64,000 nucleotides of DNA from Wolbachia endosymbiont (group A) of Rhinocyllus conicus (GTDB lineage Bacteria > Pseudomonadota > Alphaproteobacteria > Rickettsiales > Anaplasmataceae). The stretch spans positions 992,001 through 1,056,000 of the forward strand of contig NZ_OX366349.1 in assembly GCF_947250775.1 (NCBI RefSeq). Direction: 5' to 3'. Shown piece by piece: positions 10,901-19,400 of the stretch. Position 1 is the first letter of the stretch. Every line of letters starts with the position of its first letter. The notes below the pieces were generated by a model. That model had not been told where the DNA came from. It saw nothing but the letters and a program-made list of their open reading frames with translations, and ran no database searches. The translations under genes and the position numbers were made by a program.

Positions 10901-11126
10901 TCATCCACTTTTTCGCATTAATATCCAAACCTATTTTTTTTTCTAATAACTCATACCAACGTTCTCCTTCTGCTTCTGCAGAACTTACAACTGGTGGTTC
11001 ACATCTATCAGTAGATTTACTTCCAGTTTCTTTAGCAGATGTCTTGGAAGATTTTTGCCTTTTTTTGACCGGCTTAGATGCCTCATCTCCCTTGGAAGAA
11101 GAGGAAGTTTTTGAAGTATTTGGCAT
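4911..11126 (-). CDS. Giant repeat protein (2071 aa) with internal duplication, Sel1/TPR-like and serine-rich regions
   Basis: A 2071-residue protein of unknown role in the accessory region. Residues about 131-492 and 607-968 are a duplicated unit offset by exactly 476 residues, nearly identical over the block containing L-G-G-D-I-Y-H-C-I-R-L-M-K-W. A Sel1/TPR-like helical region spans about 1220-1470. A clear tetratricopeptide segment lies near 1786-1880 (E-Y-K-G-A-L-E-T-Y-G-E-V-F and A-R-H-N-M-A-V-L-L), resembling kinesin light chain type repeats. The N-terminus is lysine/serine-rich and the C-terminal 200 residues are mostly Ser/Arg/Lys. No signal peptide or membrane span was seen. GGGGGTAACT just before the ATG supports the start. 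Such proteins in WO accessory modules are candidate host-interaction effectors (inference). Confidence 0.85.
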   Translation of the reverse strand: MPNTSKTSSSSKGDEASKPVKKRQKSSKTSAKETGSKSTDRCEPPVVSSAEAEGERWYELLEKKIGLDINAKKWMKEHPDLAFQNKSELLIRLAYELCLAKNTEYAKFDTRRIFALFEVANDLIEQSDRKNFVEFVCQKGKVQLLEMICQKEKKDVKGSGNIEGQHRWKGTFTGYSKLIDLLQYVINQPCSPEIVLCIAEKMYGNAHIFCNGEQYLDSMQVEKMKGNFDYQDSAIKEFLKKAIKLGYKDTVLVMLGGDIYHCIRLMKWEAFQKNQEFLAAYDMIKETVADIISSWVKDKKFYKGYVQNLLDQGIETDMKEMKKEDLIYQLEYLGKKVMNKDYISKEKLMEELKKLGKEKGEVRLRSIVVGALISTLFFKHQDKAMKGESFILKTTVREKKRKEKKLNELNQKINSEESINDTVLELIQLLNSASHLANGWFFREVLAKVANENLDKLKAVCAAICKGSMEELLNGEEIHENVIDVLKFADVKVLPSQITTSEIPSSCASIGDYFMEDVNEMHLRKKAKEGCSSDELAFSGLTRKIIRDLEQKKELTDKEDLISKAVSEIKKGIDILADGTAANIDVKDIFLSFELINDRITKEKRKEIVEFVCQKGNVQLLEMICQKKKKDIKRNTSIKGQYKWSETFTGYSKLIGLLQYVINQPCSPEIVLCIAEKMYGNAHVFCNGEQYLDGNQARTNKRILGYQVSVVEEFLKKAIKLGYKDTVLVMLGGDIYHCIRLMKWEAFQKNQEFLAAYDMIKETVADIISSWVKDKKFYKGYVQNLLDQGIETDMKEMKKEDLMYQLECLEKEITDKHIVSKEKIMKELKKLGKEKGEVRLRSIVVGALISTLFFKHQDKAMKGESFTLKTTILEKSEKEKKLNELNKKINSGESINGTILELIQLLNSCSHLSNNWFFREVLAKVVNENLDKLKAVCAAICKKPMEKLLEGEKVHENVVDVLQFFGVEKGFLLERSILENSDDALVRNSQGVEETLSNRSEKSISSSSRQSSADHDPQSSTVPISQGGKSIPSAASKKSCSASNLAGSRVAEKNNEGVMQNNCVQGGNPCYSVNTGREFYYLNVRNSSMGVRMEKSQQGGILNKIRSKQRESLRKKSSDDRLPKVSYLEDAHCERYRKAFLNKVFNYNKFIDSSMLSVEGQNTEMDRSSLNNSSSTSLDISSVSINDSRDESREDDPYLDGMQDYITGLDLLKEGDESRAKNKIRESAVKGFECGMYAYAIIKFKEAMEGNITTTMLGVNCAPQEVVKEAVECMVKSGRSFSPLNSFILGIMELYNVGNYCKVIQHTSQKSWKMHFADVLRSTKNTPFIGPIAEHNLLACVGAANLDFADSSDYLEMVGKEKGMKELESMIDHVEYELAKDMVSNKTDLVTAGYLFRQLSSKSFSDAQYSYAVALFNGRLDQREVKKEQKVHDLLSKAASCKHPEAMLLLGILLFKKGYEFVRSNNYWSYLEDFINVMHDDKSLKQNYLKEKVSIFVAYEYINKSNPYVQYDEQKARGILQNNCDKNQLEKLEKAIEKGKECSKNLLSDVLQTLKYVGSVLKTKGSDKLYAQKLPSMLEQLRRNLKDSKITIQQSQNLLLVLQQLNNISSPNEKDLLPLQQLCYNLEEEVEKQLDGSSQAEMLSLIAELSKMGIDVQRRRSSSLSSISATKSTSSRRRSAAETLQLQSLDESTSDVFKYPSTPSSKVKEITIPSNSNQALLSRPRAASTAVNFEDDSELGPFVNASEFFNTDSDTSTALNSRGSRMFESSRRLSLFVHDIPDNGKLLGQCFNLAAELCEKGEYKGALETYGEVFDRRESVLGYNHHGTIMARHNMAVLLYTIDESQQALDIFKEMLNKLGPSHHYAASIKHNIDIVSKKQGKELFIKPGEKQIEPSSKSVSNNFQNVPIVDKGKSSYGSSLSSSSGFESGLSAFSEQSISEGGKIAKLPSSVSGRTEQKQSSGSSQQNVSAVAGLGNGGRRVERLSSFSSTQGRSTSGFSRSSSRTSLRTSKSVSDEFSATDISKCTSKGQKVKNKSSDMHPSRSSSRPSSSLDNLETEKHTASSRSIGKR
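8222..10734. repeat. Direct duplication within the 2071-aa gene (offset 1428 bp)
   Basis: Sequence at about 8222-9306 repeats at about 9650-10734, offset 1428 bases. A stretch beginning GACTCGCCTTTCATCG at 8533 and 9961 is identical for about 100 bases, and another around the CATCGTAGGCTGCAAG motif is also identical. The ends have diverged more than the centre, which suggests either gene conversion or constraint on the central part. Confidence 0.85.
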
Positions 11127-11401
11127 AGTTACCCCCTTGCTATGAATAAAAAAAACACTGTATATACCATAAAAAACTAATAACCCAATATACTTTAGGC
11201 ATATCTTTAAACCCTGTCAATTAGCTTTGCAAACCCTCACTTTTTTGTGATTTTTGGAAAAAGTAAACAATAAAATCTTTTGTGAAGCTAATTAGCATGA
11301 TGTTTTTGCTGAAAATATTTTTTAAAAAAGTGGTTGATTTATGGTTTTACTATCCTAATAATAGTATTAATATAAGTTATGTAATGTTGTGTGAGGATAA
11401 A

Positions 11402-12610
11402 ATGGATTTTGATCAATTCGTTCAAGATGATTCTTTAAGAATAAATGCTAAAGGTACTGTAGTGGACATAGAAAGATTGGTAAGCTTTTTACAAAATAAT
11501 ACACACATTAAAAAGCTTTCTCTAGTCGATTTAGATATTGGTGATGAAGGTGTAAGAGCATTAGCTAATGCTAATCTTATAAATCTTACTTCTCTTCATC
11601 TGGAATGGAATAAAATTGGTAATGAAGGTGCAAAAGCTTTAGCTAACGGCAATCTTATAAATCTTACTTCTCTTCATTTAGAATGGAATAAAATTGGTAA
11701 TGAAGGTGCAAAGGCTTTAGCTAAGGGCAATCTTACAAACCTTACTTCGCTTACTTTGGTAGGGAATGAAATTGGTTATATAGGTGCAAGAGCTTTAGCT
11801 AAGCTTTCAAATCTTACTTCGTTTACTTTGGTAGGGAATGAAATTGGTGTTAAAGGTGCAGAAGCTTTAGCTAAAGGCAATCTCACAAATCTTACTTTTC
11901 TTCATTTAGAATGGAATAAAATTGGTAATGAAGGTGCAAAGGCTTTAGCTAAGGGCAATCTTACAAAGCTTACTTCTCTTGCTTTAGGATGGAATGAAAT
12001 TGGTTATATAGGTGCAAAAGCTTTAGCTAACGGCAATCTTACAAACCTTACTTCTCTTCATTTGAAATTGAATACAATTGGCGCTGAAGGTGCAAAAGCT
12101 TTAGCTAACAGCAATCTTACAAATCTTACTTCTCTTCATTTGATGGTGAATGGAATTGATCATAGAGGTGCAAAAGCTTTAGCTAACGGCAATCTTACAA
12201 ATCTTACTTCTCTTAGTTTGGTAGGGAATAAAATTGGTGATGAAGGTGCAGAAGCTTTAGCTAAAGGCAATCTTACAAATCTTACTTCTCTTGATTTGGG
12301 ATGGAATGAAATTGGTGCTAAAGGTGCAAAAGCTTTAAGTGAAGCATTAAAAGATGGTAAGCTTCCAAATCTTACTTCTCTTGATTTGGGATGGAATGAA
12401 ATTGGTGCTGAAGGTGTAAAAGCTTTAAGTGAAGCATTAAAAGATGGTAAGCTTCCAAATCTTACTTCTCTTGATTTGGAATGGAATGAAAAAATTAGTA
12501 AAGAGAAGCAAAAGGATTCTAATGTAGGTAAATGGGCTATTGTTAAGAGTACACTTTCTGGTATATCTACTGCTAAGCATTCTACAACGTTGCAGGCTTC
12601 ATCCAAATGA
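11402..12610 (+). CDS. Leucine-rich repeat protein (402 aa)
   Basis: Almost the whole protein is an array of about 13 leucine-rich repeats of the ribonuclease-inhibitor/NLR type, with consensus N-L-T-N-L-T-S-L-x-L-x-x-N-x-I-G-x-x-G-A-K-A-L. Most repeats are 26 residues; the last two expand to about 30 with S-E-A-L-K-D-G-K-L. A short N-terminal cap begins MDFDQFVQDD. The start was placed at the ATG at 11402 because the frame upstream is hydrophobic and unlike the rest. No signal peptide, membrane segment or catalytic domain follows; the C-terminal 30 residues are Ser/Thr/Lys-rich. Such LRR arrays bind proteins. A host-facing role is plausible but unproven. It is divergent to the 2071-aa gene. 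Confidence 0.85.
   Translation: MDFDQFVQDDSLRINAKGTVVDIERLVSFLQNNTHIKKLSLVDLDIGDEGVRALANANLINLTSLHLEWNKIGNEGAKALANGNLINLTSLHLEWNKIGNEGAKALAKGNLTNLTSLTLVGNEIGYIGARALAKLSNLTSFTLVGNEIGVKGAEALAKGNLTNLTFLHLEWNKIGNEGAKALAKGNLTKLTSLALGWNEIGYIGAKALANGNLTNLTSLHLKLNTIGAEGAKALANSNLTNLTSLHLMVNGIDHRGAKALANGNLTNLTSLSLVGNKIGDEGAEALAKGNLTNLTSLDLGWNEIGAKGAKALSEALKDGKLPNLTSLDLGWNEIGAEGVKALSEALKDGKLPNLTSLDLEWNEKISKEKQKDSNVGKWAIVKSTLSGISTAKHSTTLQASSK
11560..12490. repeat. Tandem 78-93 bp repeats encoding the LRR array
   Basis: The repeat unit around AATCTTACTTCTCTTCATTT recurs about every 78 bases, then every 93 at the end. Several units are nearly identical at DNA level, including silent positions, which points to recent slippage or unequal crossing-over; repeat number should vary between strains. 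Confidence 0.8.
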
Positions 12611-12803
12611 TTAAGTATACACAACAAGCTCTTCTTTGTAGTAATCCAGCATAACGCAGAATTGGCCTACTTTTGCCATATGGACTGCTGATCTTCTATG
12701 AAAACTCAAACATTGCAAAATAATAAAAATATTATGTTGAAATTAGCTTGAATAATATTATATATTCTACATAATATATTATCTGTTTTGGTTAGGGAAT
12801 GGT

Positions 12804-14882
12804 ATGGCTTCTACAAAGTTAAAAGAACATTTTTTAAAATTTAAGCAAAGGTTAGAAACAATAAAAGAAGGAGAGGAATTAAGTACTGAGCAAGAGTATT
12901 TTGAAACAGATGAACTATTTGATGATGAATATGAGTTAATTAAATCAGAACATCTATTACAAGTTCTGTGTAATGATCCGTTAGAAACCTTAAGAAAGCG
13001 AGGATACTCAGAGAGTGAGATAGATGAAATATACAATCAGGGTGATTCTTGGTATACTCAAATGACTATGCCGACACTTAAAGATAATGTACCACCATCT
13101 TTAATGGATAGTCGAGATTCATTACGTAAACAAGTGTGTGTTTGGTTTACTGAAGAACATAAACTTACAGAAAGTGAAGAGGAGTTAAACAAAGAGCTAC
13201 TAAATATTTTAAAGTATCTAGACTGGTATGATGAAAGTGTTCCCTTTGATTATGATAATGGTGGTGTTTATGAGCTTGAAGAATTTTTAAAAAATAATAA
13301 AAGCAATCCGGATCTAAAAGTTGTTCTTAACCTTAAAAGAGGGGAATCTGATGCAACAGTACTGCATGCGGTTTCAGGGGCTCATATATATGAAGTGGGT
13401 CGCAATCAGGAAGATCAAGCTGTAAGTTTGCTCTTGGCAGCAGGAGCAGATCCCAACGCAAAAAACATCGAAGGAGAGACGCCTTTGCACTATGCTGCTG
13501 CTAGTGGTAATAGTAAAGGTGTAAGCTCACTACTTCGGGGAGCAAATATATTTGATAGACAAGGAAAAACTCCACAACAGGTTGCAATTGATAATGGTCA
13601 TTACAATGTGGCAGGGCTTCTTTTAACTAAAGAACAAGAGGAGTTGCGTAGAGAGTTATATAACATTCTTGTAATTCCTATATTCGGCCCTATTCACCTC
13701 AATAAAACTTTAAAAGAGTTTTTGGATAAACACAAGAGTAACCTGGATCTAAAAGTGGTGTTAAATATTCGGAGTGAAAGAGGTGAGTTAGAAGTTCTTG
13801 AGTGTGCTGGAAATATTACTTATATTGATAAAGCTATTGGTGCAGAAATAAGAGACTTATTTTTGAAGGCAGGTGCATCATGTGATGTACCTCATTGCAT
13901 AGCAGAGGAAAAACGTCCCCTCGTTTTATGGCACCATTTAATGCCAGATCAAAAGAAAAAATTAGATGATTTTTTAGACAGGGTATCTAAAGCTGAAGAT
14001 ATGGACAAACTAGAAAAAGTTGTAGATGAGGCAATCAGATCTGGAGTGCGGCTAAATTTTAACAAAGACTTTTCTCCAGAAGACCCTATTGCATGTAACT
14101 GGTATAGTTTCACAGATTATGTGATAAAAAGAATTGGTGAGTTAAATAAGTTAAAAAGGAATTCTGAAGTTGCTAGTGATATAGTGTATAATTTGGTATC
14201 AGCAGGGGCAGTATTGTATAATGAAAATAGTATTGATGTAATTAACGAACTGGAATTAGAATTTAAGTATCATAAAAATAATATCTTTTATGCTTATGCG
14301 AGCTACGTCGATAATGCTTATAAACTTGTTAAAGTTGCAAGAAGTGCAGCCAATAATAAGCTGAATGATGTAAGAATGGATAACACTGTTCTTTATTTGG
14401 AATATTCAGAAGATAGCACAATAAATGTTGCAATGATCACAGATAAAGTAAGAGATCTAGAGCTAAATCAGAAAGAGGTAGGATATAGAAGAAGTATAAT
14501 AAAGATCGGAAAAAGCGAGGTGGATATTATAACAGAAAATGGTATAAGGAATTACACTAACCTTGCAGATAATAGTGATATAGTGTTAACTTTCCCTACC
14601 AGTCAGGGAGAGTTAGAAGTTAGATTATATCCTGATAAGCAAAATGAAGGTCAAATAAGGGTAGAAGTAAATAATCAAGATCTGCTAGAGCAATTAAAAA
14701 ATTGTGGAGAAAAATTAGGTAAGAATTGTTTACTTGGTGGATATTCGGTTTATGATGCTATTGAGCAGGGGTATTTTAAAAGGTATGGAAAACCTAGTCA
14801 ATCTCATAGTACATCTAAAACTTGGGCAGATAAAGTACAAGAATCAAGGAAAAGTCAGCGTGAGGAGATATTAAATTTATGA
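12804..14882 (+). CDS. Ankyrin-repeat protein (692 aa) with long unrecognised C-terminal region
   Basis: Two to three ankyrin repeats sit at about residues 185-275 (A-A-G-A-D-P-N-A-K, then G-E-T-P-L-H-Y-A-A-A-S-G-N and G-K-T-P-Q-Q-V-A-I-D-N-G). The remaining 400 residues are not repeat-like and have no motif I recognise. The acidic N-terminus (residues 1-130) includes repeated short glutamate runs. No signal peptide or transmembrane segment is evident. The ATG at 12804 follows TAGGGAATGGT, a weak ribosome site. It lies in a run of three plus-strand repeat-protein genes (LRR, this gene, ankyrin), possibly each with its own promoter given gaps of 100-190 bp. Probably a protein-protein interaction factor; target unknown. 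Confidence 0.8.
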   Translation: MASTKLKEHFLKFKQRLETIKEGEELSTEQEYFETDELFDDEYELIKSEHLLQVLCNDPLETLRKRGYSESEIDEIYNQGDSWYTQMTMPTLKDNVPPSLMDSRDSLRKQVCVWFTEEHKLTESEEELNKELLNILKYLDWYDESVPFDYDNGGVYELEEFLKNNKSNPDLKVVLNLKRGESDATVLHAVSGAHIYEVGRNQEDQAVSLLLAAGADPNAKNIEGETPLHYAAASGNSKGVSSLLRGANIFDRQGKTPQQVAIDNGHYNVAGLLLTKEQEELRRELYNILVIPIFGPIHLNKTLKEFLDKHKSNLDLKVVLNIRSERGELEVLECAGNITYIDKAIGAEIRDLFLKAGASCDVPHCIAEEKRPLVLWHHLMPDQKKKLDDFLDRVSKAEDMDKLEKVVDEAIRSGVRLNFNKDFSPEDPIACNWYSFTDYVIKRIGELNKLKRNSEVASDIVYNLVSAGAVLYNENSIDVINELELEFKYHKNNIFYAYASYVDNAYKLVKVARSAANNKLNDVRMDNTVLYLEYSEDSTINVAMITDKVRDLELNQKEVGYRRSIIKIGKSEVDIITENGIRNYTNLADNSDIVLTFPTSQGELEVRLYPDKQNEGQIRVEVNNQDLLEQLKNCGEKLGKNCLLGGYSVYDAIEQGYFKRYGKPSQSHSTSKTWADKVQESRKSQREEILNL

Positions 14883-14978
14883 GCAAAAAATGAAGCGAAA
14901 GATATTGGCTTTGCTATTTCAAAAACATCTTGCTTTATTTTATTATTTTAGTAGTAGTATAATATTTTGGGAGGATTT

Positions 14979-16223
14979 ATGCATAATGCAATAGAACAAA
15001 ACAACCTTAGTAAGGTTAAAGAGCTTGTTAGAAATGGAGCAAGTATTCACACTAGAGATGTAAGTGGCAGAAAGCCTATGCATTCAGCTGCCAAGTTTGG
15101 TCGTAATAATATTATAGAGTTTTTGTTAAGCAAAAAAGTAAGTATTGATGATGTTAACAGTAATGACAGTACACCACTACACTTTGCTGCTGGATATGGT
15201 CAGTTAGATACTGTAAAGTTTCTTGTAGGCAAAGGAGCTAACATTAATTTTAAGAATAGCATTGGTGGCAGAAAACCTATACATGATGCTATCATTGGAG
15301 GTCATAAAAATATTGTGGAGTTCTTATTAAGCAAGGGAGTGAGTATTAATGATGCTGATGAAATTGGTAGAACCACATTACACTATGCTGCATCCGAGAA
15401 TAAATTAGAAGTGGCAAAATTTCTAATTGATAAAGGGGCTAATATTTATGCTAATAATACTTGTGGTCAAGAGCCTATGCATCTTGCTGCTTACGCAGGG
15501 CACGTAAATATTATAGATTTGTTCTTAAGTAAAGGAGTAAGCATTGAAAATACCGATAAAAATGGTTTAACTCCACTACACTATGCTGCTCGATTTGATC
15601 ACTTAGATCTTACAAAATTTCTACTTAATAAAGGAGCTAATATTCATGCTAAAACCATTAAGGGTCAAAAACCTATACATCTTGCTGCCCGCGGAGGATA
15701 CAAAACTGCTAATACTGCTAATATTGTAAAGTGCTTCTTAAGCAGCGGAGTAAGTATTAATGATACTGATACAAATGGGTTAACTCCGCTACATTATGCT
15801 GCTAAACATGCTGAATTGGAGGCTGTAAAACTGCTAATAGATGAAGGGGCTGATATTCATGCTCAAACTGTTGATGGTCAAAAGCCTATACATCTTGCCG
15901 CTCGCGGAGGAGGACGAACAACCCCTAATGTTATAGAGCTATTCTTAAATAAGGGAGTAAGCATTAATGAAATTGATGCAAATGGTTTGACTCCGCTACA
16001 CTATACTGCTGGTGTTGATGGGTATTTTAAAGAAATCACTGCAAGGTTTCTAATTAATAGAGGTGCCAATACTCAAGTTAAAGATAATAATGGCAAAACA
16101 CCTTTAGATCTTGCTAGAGAAACTGGACGTATGGGAATTGCAAGTATGTTAAGTACTACAAAAGTGACGGATGTATCGTTACAACAGCACTCTGCATCAA
16201 GTAAATTTCTCAGTAGAGTTTGA
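14979..16223 (+). CDS. Ankyrin-repeat protein (414 aa, about 11 repeats)
   Basis: Nearly the entire protein is ankyrin repeats of about 33-35 residues, with T-P-L-H-Y-A-A and L-L-S-K-G-V-S-I hairpin motifs. Repeats alternate between two subtypes: one starting G-x-K-P-I-H-L-A-A and one starting G-L-T-P-L-H-Y-A-A, so the evolutionary unit is a pair of repeats (66-70 residues). Two units contain short insertions rich in Ala/Asn/Thr. The start was placed at the ATG at 14979 because GGGAGG lies just upstream; an in-frame TTG at 14967 overlaps that site. A TATAAT at 14958-14963 lies close upstream. No membrane or signal sequence. Likely a scaffold that binds host or phage proteins (inference). Confidence 0.85.
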   Translation: MHNAIEQNNLSKVKELVRNGASIHTRDVSGRKPMHSAAKFGRNNIIEFLLSKKVSIDDVNSNDSTPLHFAAGYGQLDTVKFLVGKGANINFKNSIGGRKPIHDAIIGGHKNIVEFLLSKGVSINDADEIGRTTLHYAASENKLEVAKFLIDKGANIYANNTCGQEPMHLAAYAGHVNIIDLFLSKGVSIENTDKNGLTPLHYAARFDHLDLTKFLLNKGANIHAKTIKGQKPIHLAARGGYKTANTANIVKCFLSSGVSINDTDTNGLTPLHYAAKHAELEAVKLLIDEGADIHAQTVDGQKPIHLAARGGGRTTPNVIELFLNKGVSINEIDANGLTPLHYTAGVDGYFKEITARFLINRGANTQVKDNNGKTPLDLARETGRMGIASMLSTTKVTDVSLQQHSASSKFLSRV

Positions 16224-16355
16224 GAAGGATAACGGGAGAAAAACTTTATCTATTTAAAGTAGAAAATTATCATAAATTTTATGTTAATTTAAAACTAATT
16301 AGTGTTAAAAATTTAAGTGATCTAGCTGTTTCTAATAACCACAATCAGCATACGC

Positions 16356-16387
16356 GAGAACAAGTTTTTTTGGGATGGGTTGGTCTA
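16356..16387 (+). repeat. 32-bp direct repeat, copy A
   Basis: Begins GAGAACAAGTTTTTTTGGGA and is identical to 21345-21376, about 5 kb away. The two copies bracket the helicase-ankyrin gene and the decayed IS5-type transposase. Its nature is unknown; it could be an end of a lost mobile element. Confidence 0.7.
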
Positions 16388-16414
16388 TTGCATAGCATCA
16401 ACAAGTTTTTAGAT

Positions 16415-19400
16415 TCAAATAATTTGTACTGATGGACATTGTTTTGACTCATAAGAAACATTAGATAACTTACTACTTACATACCATGATGCTAAACCTA
16501 CAGCAGCTGCAAACACTGCGATTGAAGCTATAATAGTTAAAGTAGAGGGTACTGCAAGGTAAATTATTGCTAAACCTAATAAAACTCCACCAACTAATAT
16601 ACAACCACCAATTATATATTTCCTGTTAGATTTCTGAGCCAGGCTTCGATCTTCACTCGCAGTACTTCCTGGTTGTAGTATACTTACTGGTAGTGATTTA
16701 CTTGTTGTAGTTACCTTGCTGCCCGAATTAGAAGTATTACTAGCTACTATAGATCTTGTTCTTTGAGGCTGGTTCACTTGAAAACTAGAAGTTGAGCGTT
16801 TTATGATATTCTTCTTACAAGAACTCCAATGTTCTAATAATTCTTTGTCCTCGTTAAGTAGAAGAGGCATTTCTATATTAGAATCTGCTTTTAATAGCCA
16901 TTCAATTAAAAATTTAGCACAACTTAGGTCGTCATTTTGAGCGGCCAAGTATAAAGGTGTGTGACCTTCTTTATTTCCACCTGTAACATTTGCTCCATTT
17001 TCTATTAGGATTTCTGCAAGTCCCCTGTAACCATTCTTACAAGCAGCGTGGAGAGCTGTGTTCCCATGATCATCTTGAGCGTCAACTTTCGCTCCTTTTT
17101 CTATAAGCATTTCCAATACTTTATTGGCCTCTGGAGTAGCTCTTCTTTTACAAATAGAAATTACTAGATTAAGTTTATCATCACTAACATTTAATCCATT
17201 TTTTATAAAATAACTTAATATTTCTGGATATATAAGAGCAAGGCGTATAATAAATCCTCCGTTTTCGTCAGGATTTGCATAATTAATATCTAGTTTTTCT
17301 ATTTTACTGATAGCTTCTTTTATATTACCTTCACCATCTGCCAAACCGTCAATAGCACAAACAGCTCGCATGTGGTATTCTTCCTGCAATTTAAATGCAG
17401 GAGATTCTTTTTTAACGTGAGGTAATTTAACTCTAATATCTCTAGATTTGTGTGCGTAAGATTCAATATCTTCTATGACTTTTTTATATTCATCCTTTGT
17501 ATTCTGTTTTATAAATATAGGATCTTTATACCTCGAATCTGCATTCAATAACTCATCACCACAAATTGGCTGTGTTTGAATTATTTTCCTCACCCACAAG
17601 ACTAATGAAGGAATTCCATCATTAATATAATCCCTAACTTGTATACTTGCGTTCTGAGACTCTAACATTTCTATAACCCCATCTATTACGTTATCAGCAA
17701 TGATGCAATAAGTATGAAAATTTTTAAGTTTCGAGTAAGCACTCTTTAAAACTTTAGTAAAGAGTTTCATAGAAATTTCTTTATTGAAACCATAATTAAT
17801 ATTTATATTTTTAAACTCCTTTATAATATAAGAATCCACAGCATTAATATAATTCCAAACCCTTGGTTTTAGTTTCAGTATTTCTCTTTCTTCCTCATAC
17901 TCATTAATGGTCCCCATTATGAAATCACAGAGAGCTCTAGATTTTGCTTCAATAATATAGTCCATACTTATTATATATTCTTGGTAGCTATCTAGTAATG
18001 CTTTACATAGATCTTTGCCTGAAAGATTAACGATATTAGAAACATTTAAGAAACTTTTAGTGGTTGTGAACAGATCGAAATAACACAAACCACTGCTACT
18101 TACATTCCTTCCAATTCTTCCCATAAGTTGAAGTAAAAACATAGGGTCTAAAATATCCGAGAAAGAAGTTATTATAGCAGCGGCACTGTTCAACCTTGGA
18201 GCATCAATGCCAATTCCTAACTCTTTAGAAAGAGTAACAGGAACAAACCCTGCTTTAACCATATTTAGAAGATTTGCATTTTTTTTACTTGTATAGCATA
18301 ATCCAAAACTATCTTGAAAATAACTTAAGCATAGATCGTTTTCACAAAAGGCTGTGAGCTTAGGATAGGTTTTAAACATATGTTCGTGAAATTTTTTATC
18401 ACCTGGATAATTACGTTCTATACTTTCTTGATATTGAACTTCAATAGTGTCTAATGTACATATAGATCTTGTAAGCTCTTTGTTATAAGGTAAATTATCA
18501 TGTTGGTATTCATGGTCAACATAATCAACAATACCATATTTATCCTTAATAAATTTACTCACCTCCTCTTCTCTAACTTCCATTCCACTTTTCTTATACT
18601 CATTGAAAGTGTCAATTATGTTGTGCAGTTTAATTGATCGATATAATTTCTTGCCAACTTCAATGTTCAAATTTTCATTTACTAATGATTCTATCTCACT
18701 GTCTTCTAAACCTAATTCCAGTTCACGAATGGCACTCACAAATGATTTTCTCTTCTCTTCTTTTCGATTTTGTTCTCTTTTACTAAAAAAAATATTTTGT
18801 CTAATTTCGAGTGAATCTCTTTGTTCAACTGCAATAAGAGCGGTTTTATAAGCTTGACTATCCAGGCTCTCATTAATCAAATTTAGGAATGAATTAGACA
18901 AATCTGACATCTCTTTCCGTTCCTCCTGAAATTTAGCTATTGCATTATCACAAGAGCTAAGTTTTTCATGAGTATTATCTACTTTTTTTATGTATGCTTC
19001 TATTACGCTCTCTCCTAGAAATTTAATTGGATCAAGGTATACTCTAGGCAACTTTCCAATTCCAAGCTCTGCTCTTTCTTTTGGAGAAAGTAAGATTTGA
19101 TTTCTGTCTGATATATTAAATTCTTCGCTTAAAAATTTATCAGGCGTTGCTGTAAAGATTGCAATAGGATTGTATTTTGATATTTCTTTTGCGCGAGCTA
19201 AATAAACCACGTTACCTTTTAAATTTGGAGCTTCATCGGTAAGAATCAATGCTGGTTTACTTTTATTTTTACCATATGTGTTATTAAGCAAATTCCATTC
19301 CGTGTTAAACACTTCAGAAAAAGTTGTAGTTGCATACTCAGCATTTGTTTCAGAAAAAGGTTCAGCAAATTCTTGTGCAACTTTATTAGGCAAAAACTCT

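Noticed and set aside
11560..12490. Regular repeats that might look like a CRISPR array
   Set aside because: The repeats are in an open frame, have no unique spacers, and translate as leucine-rich repeats.
12160..12627. 155-codon frame antisense to the LRR gene
   Set aside because: It is the complement of the repeat array; its regularity comes from the LRR codons.
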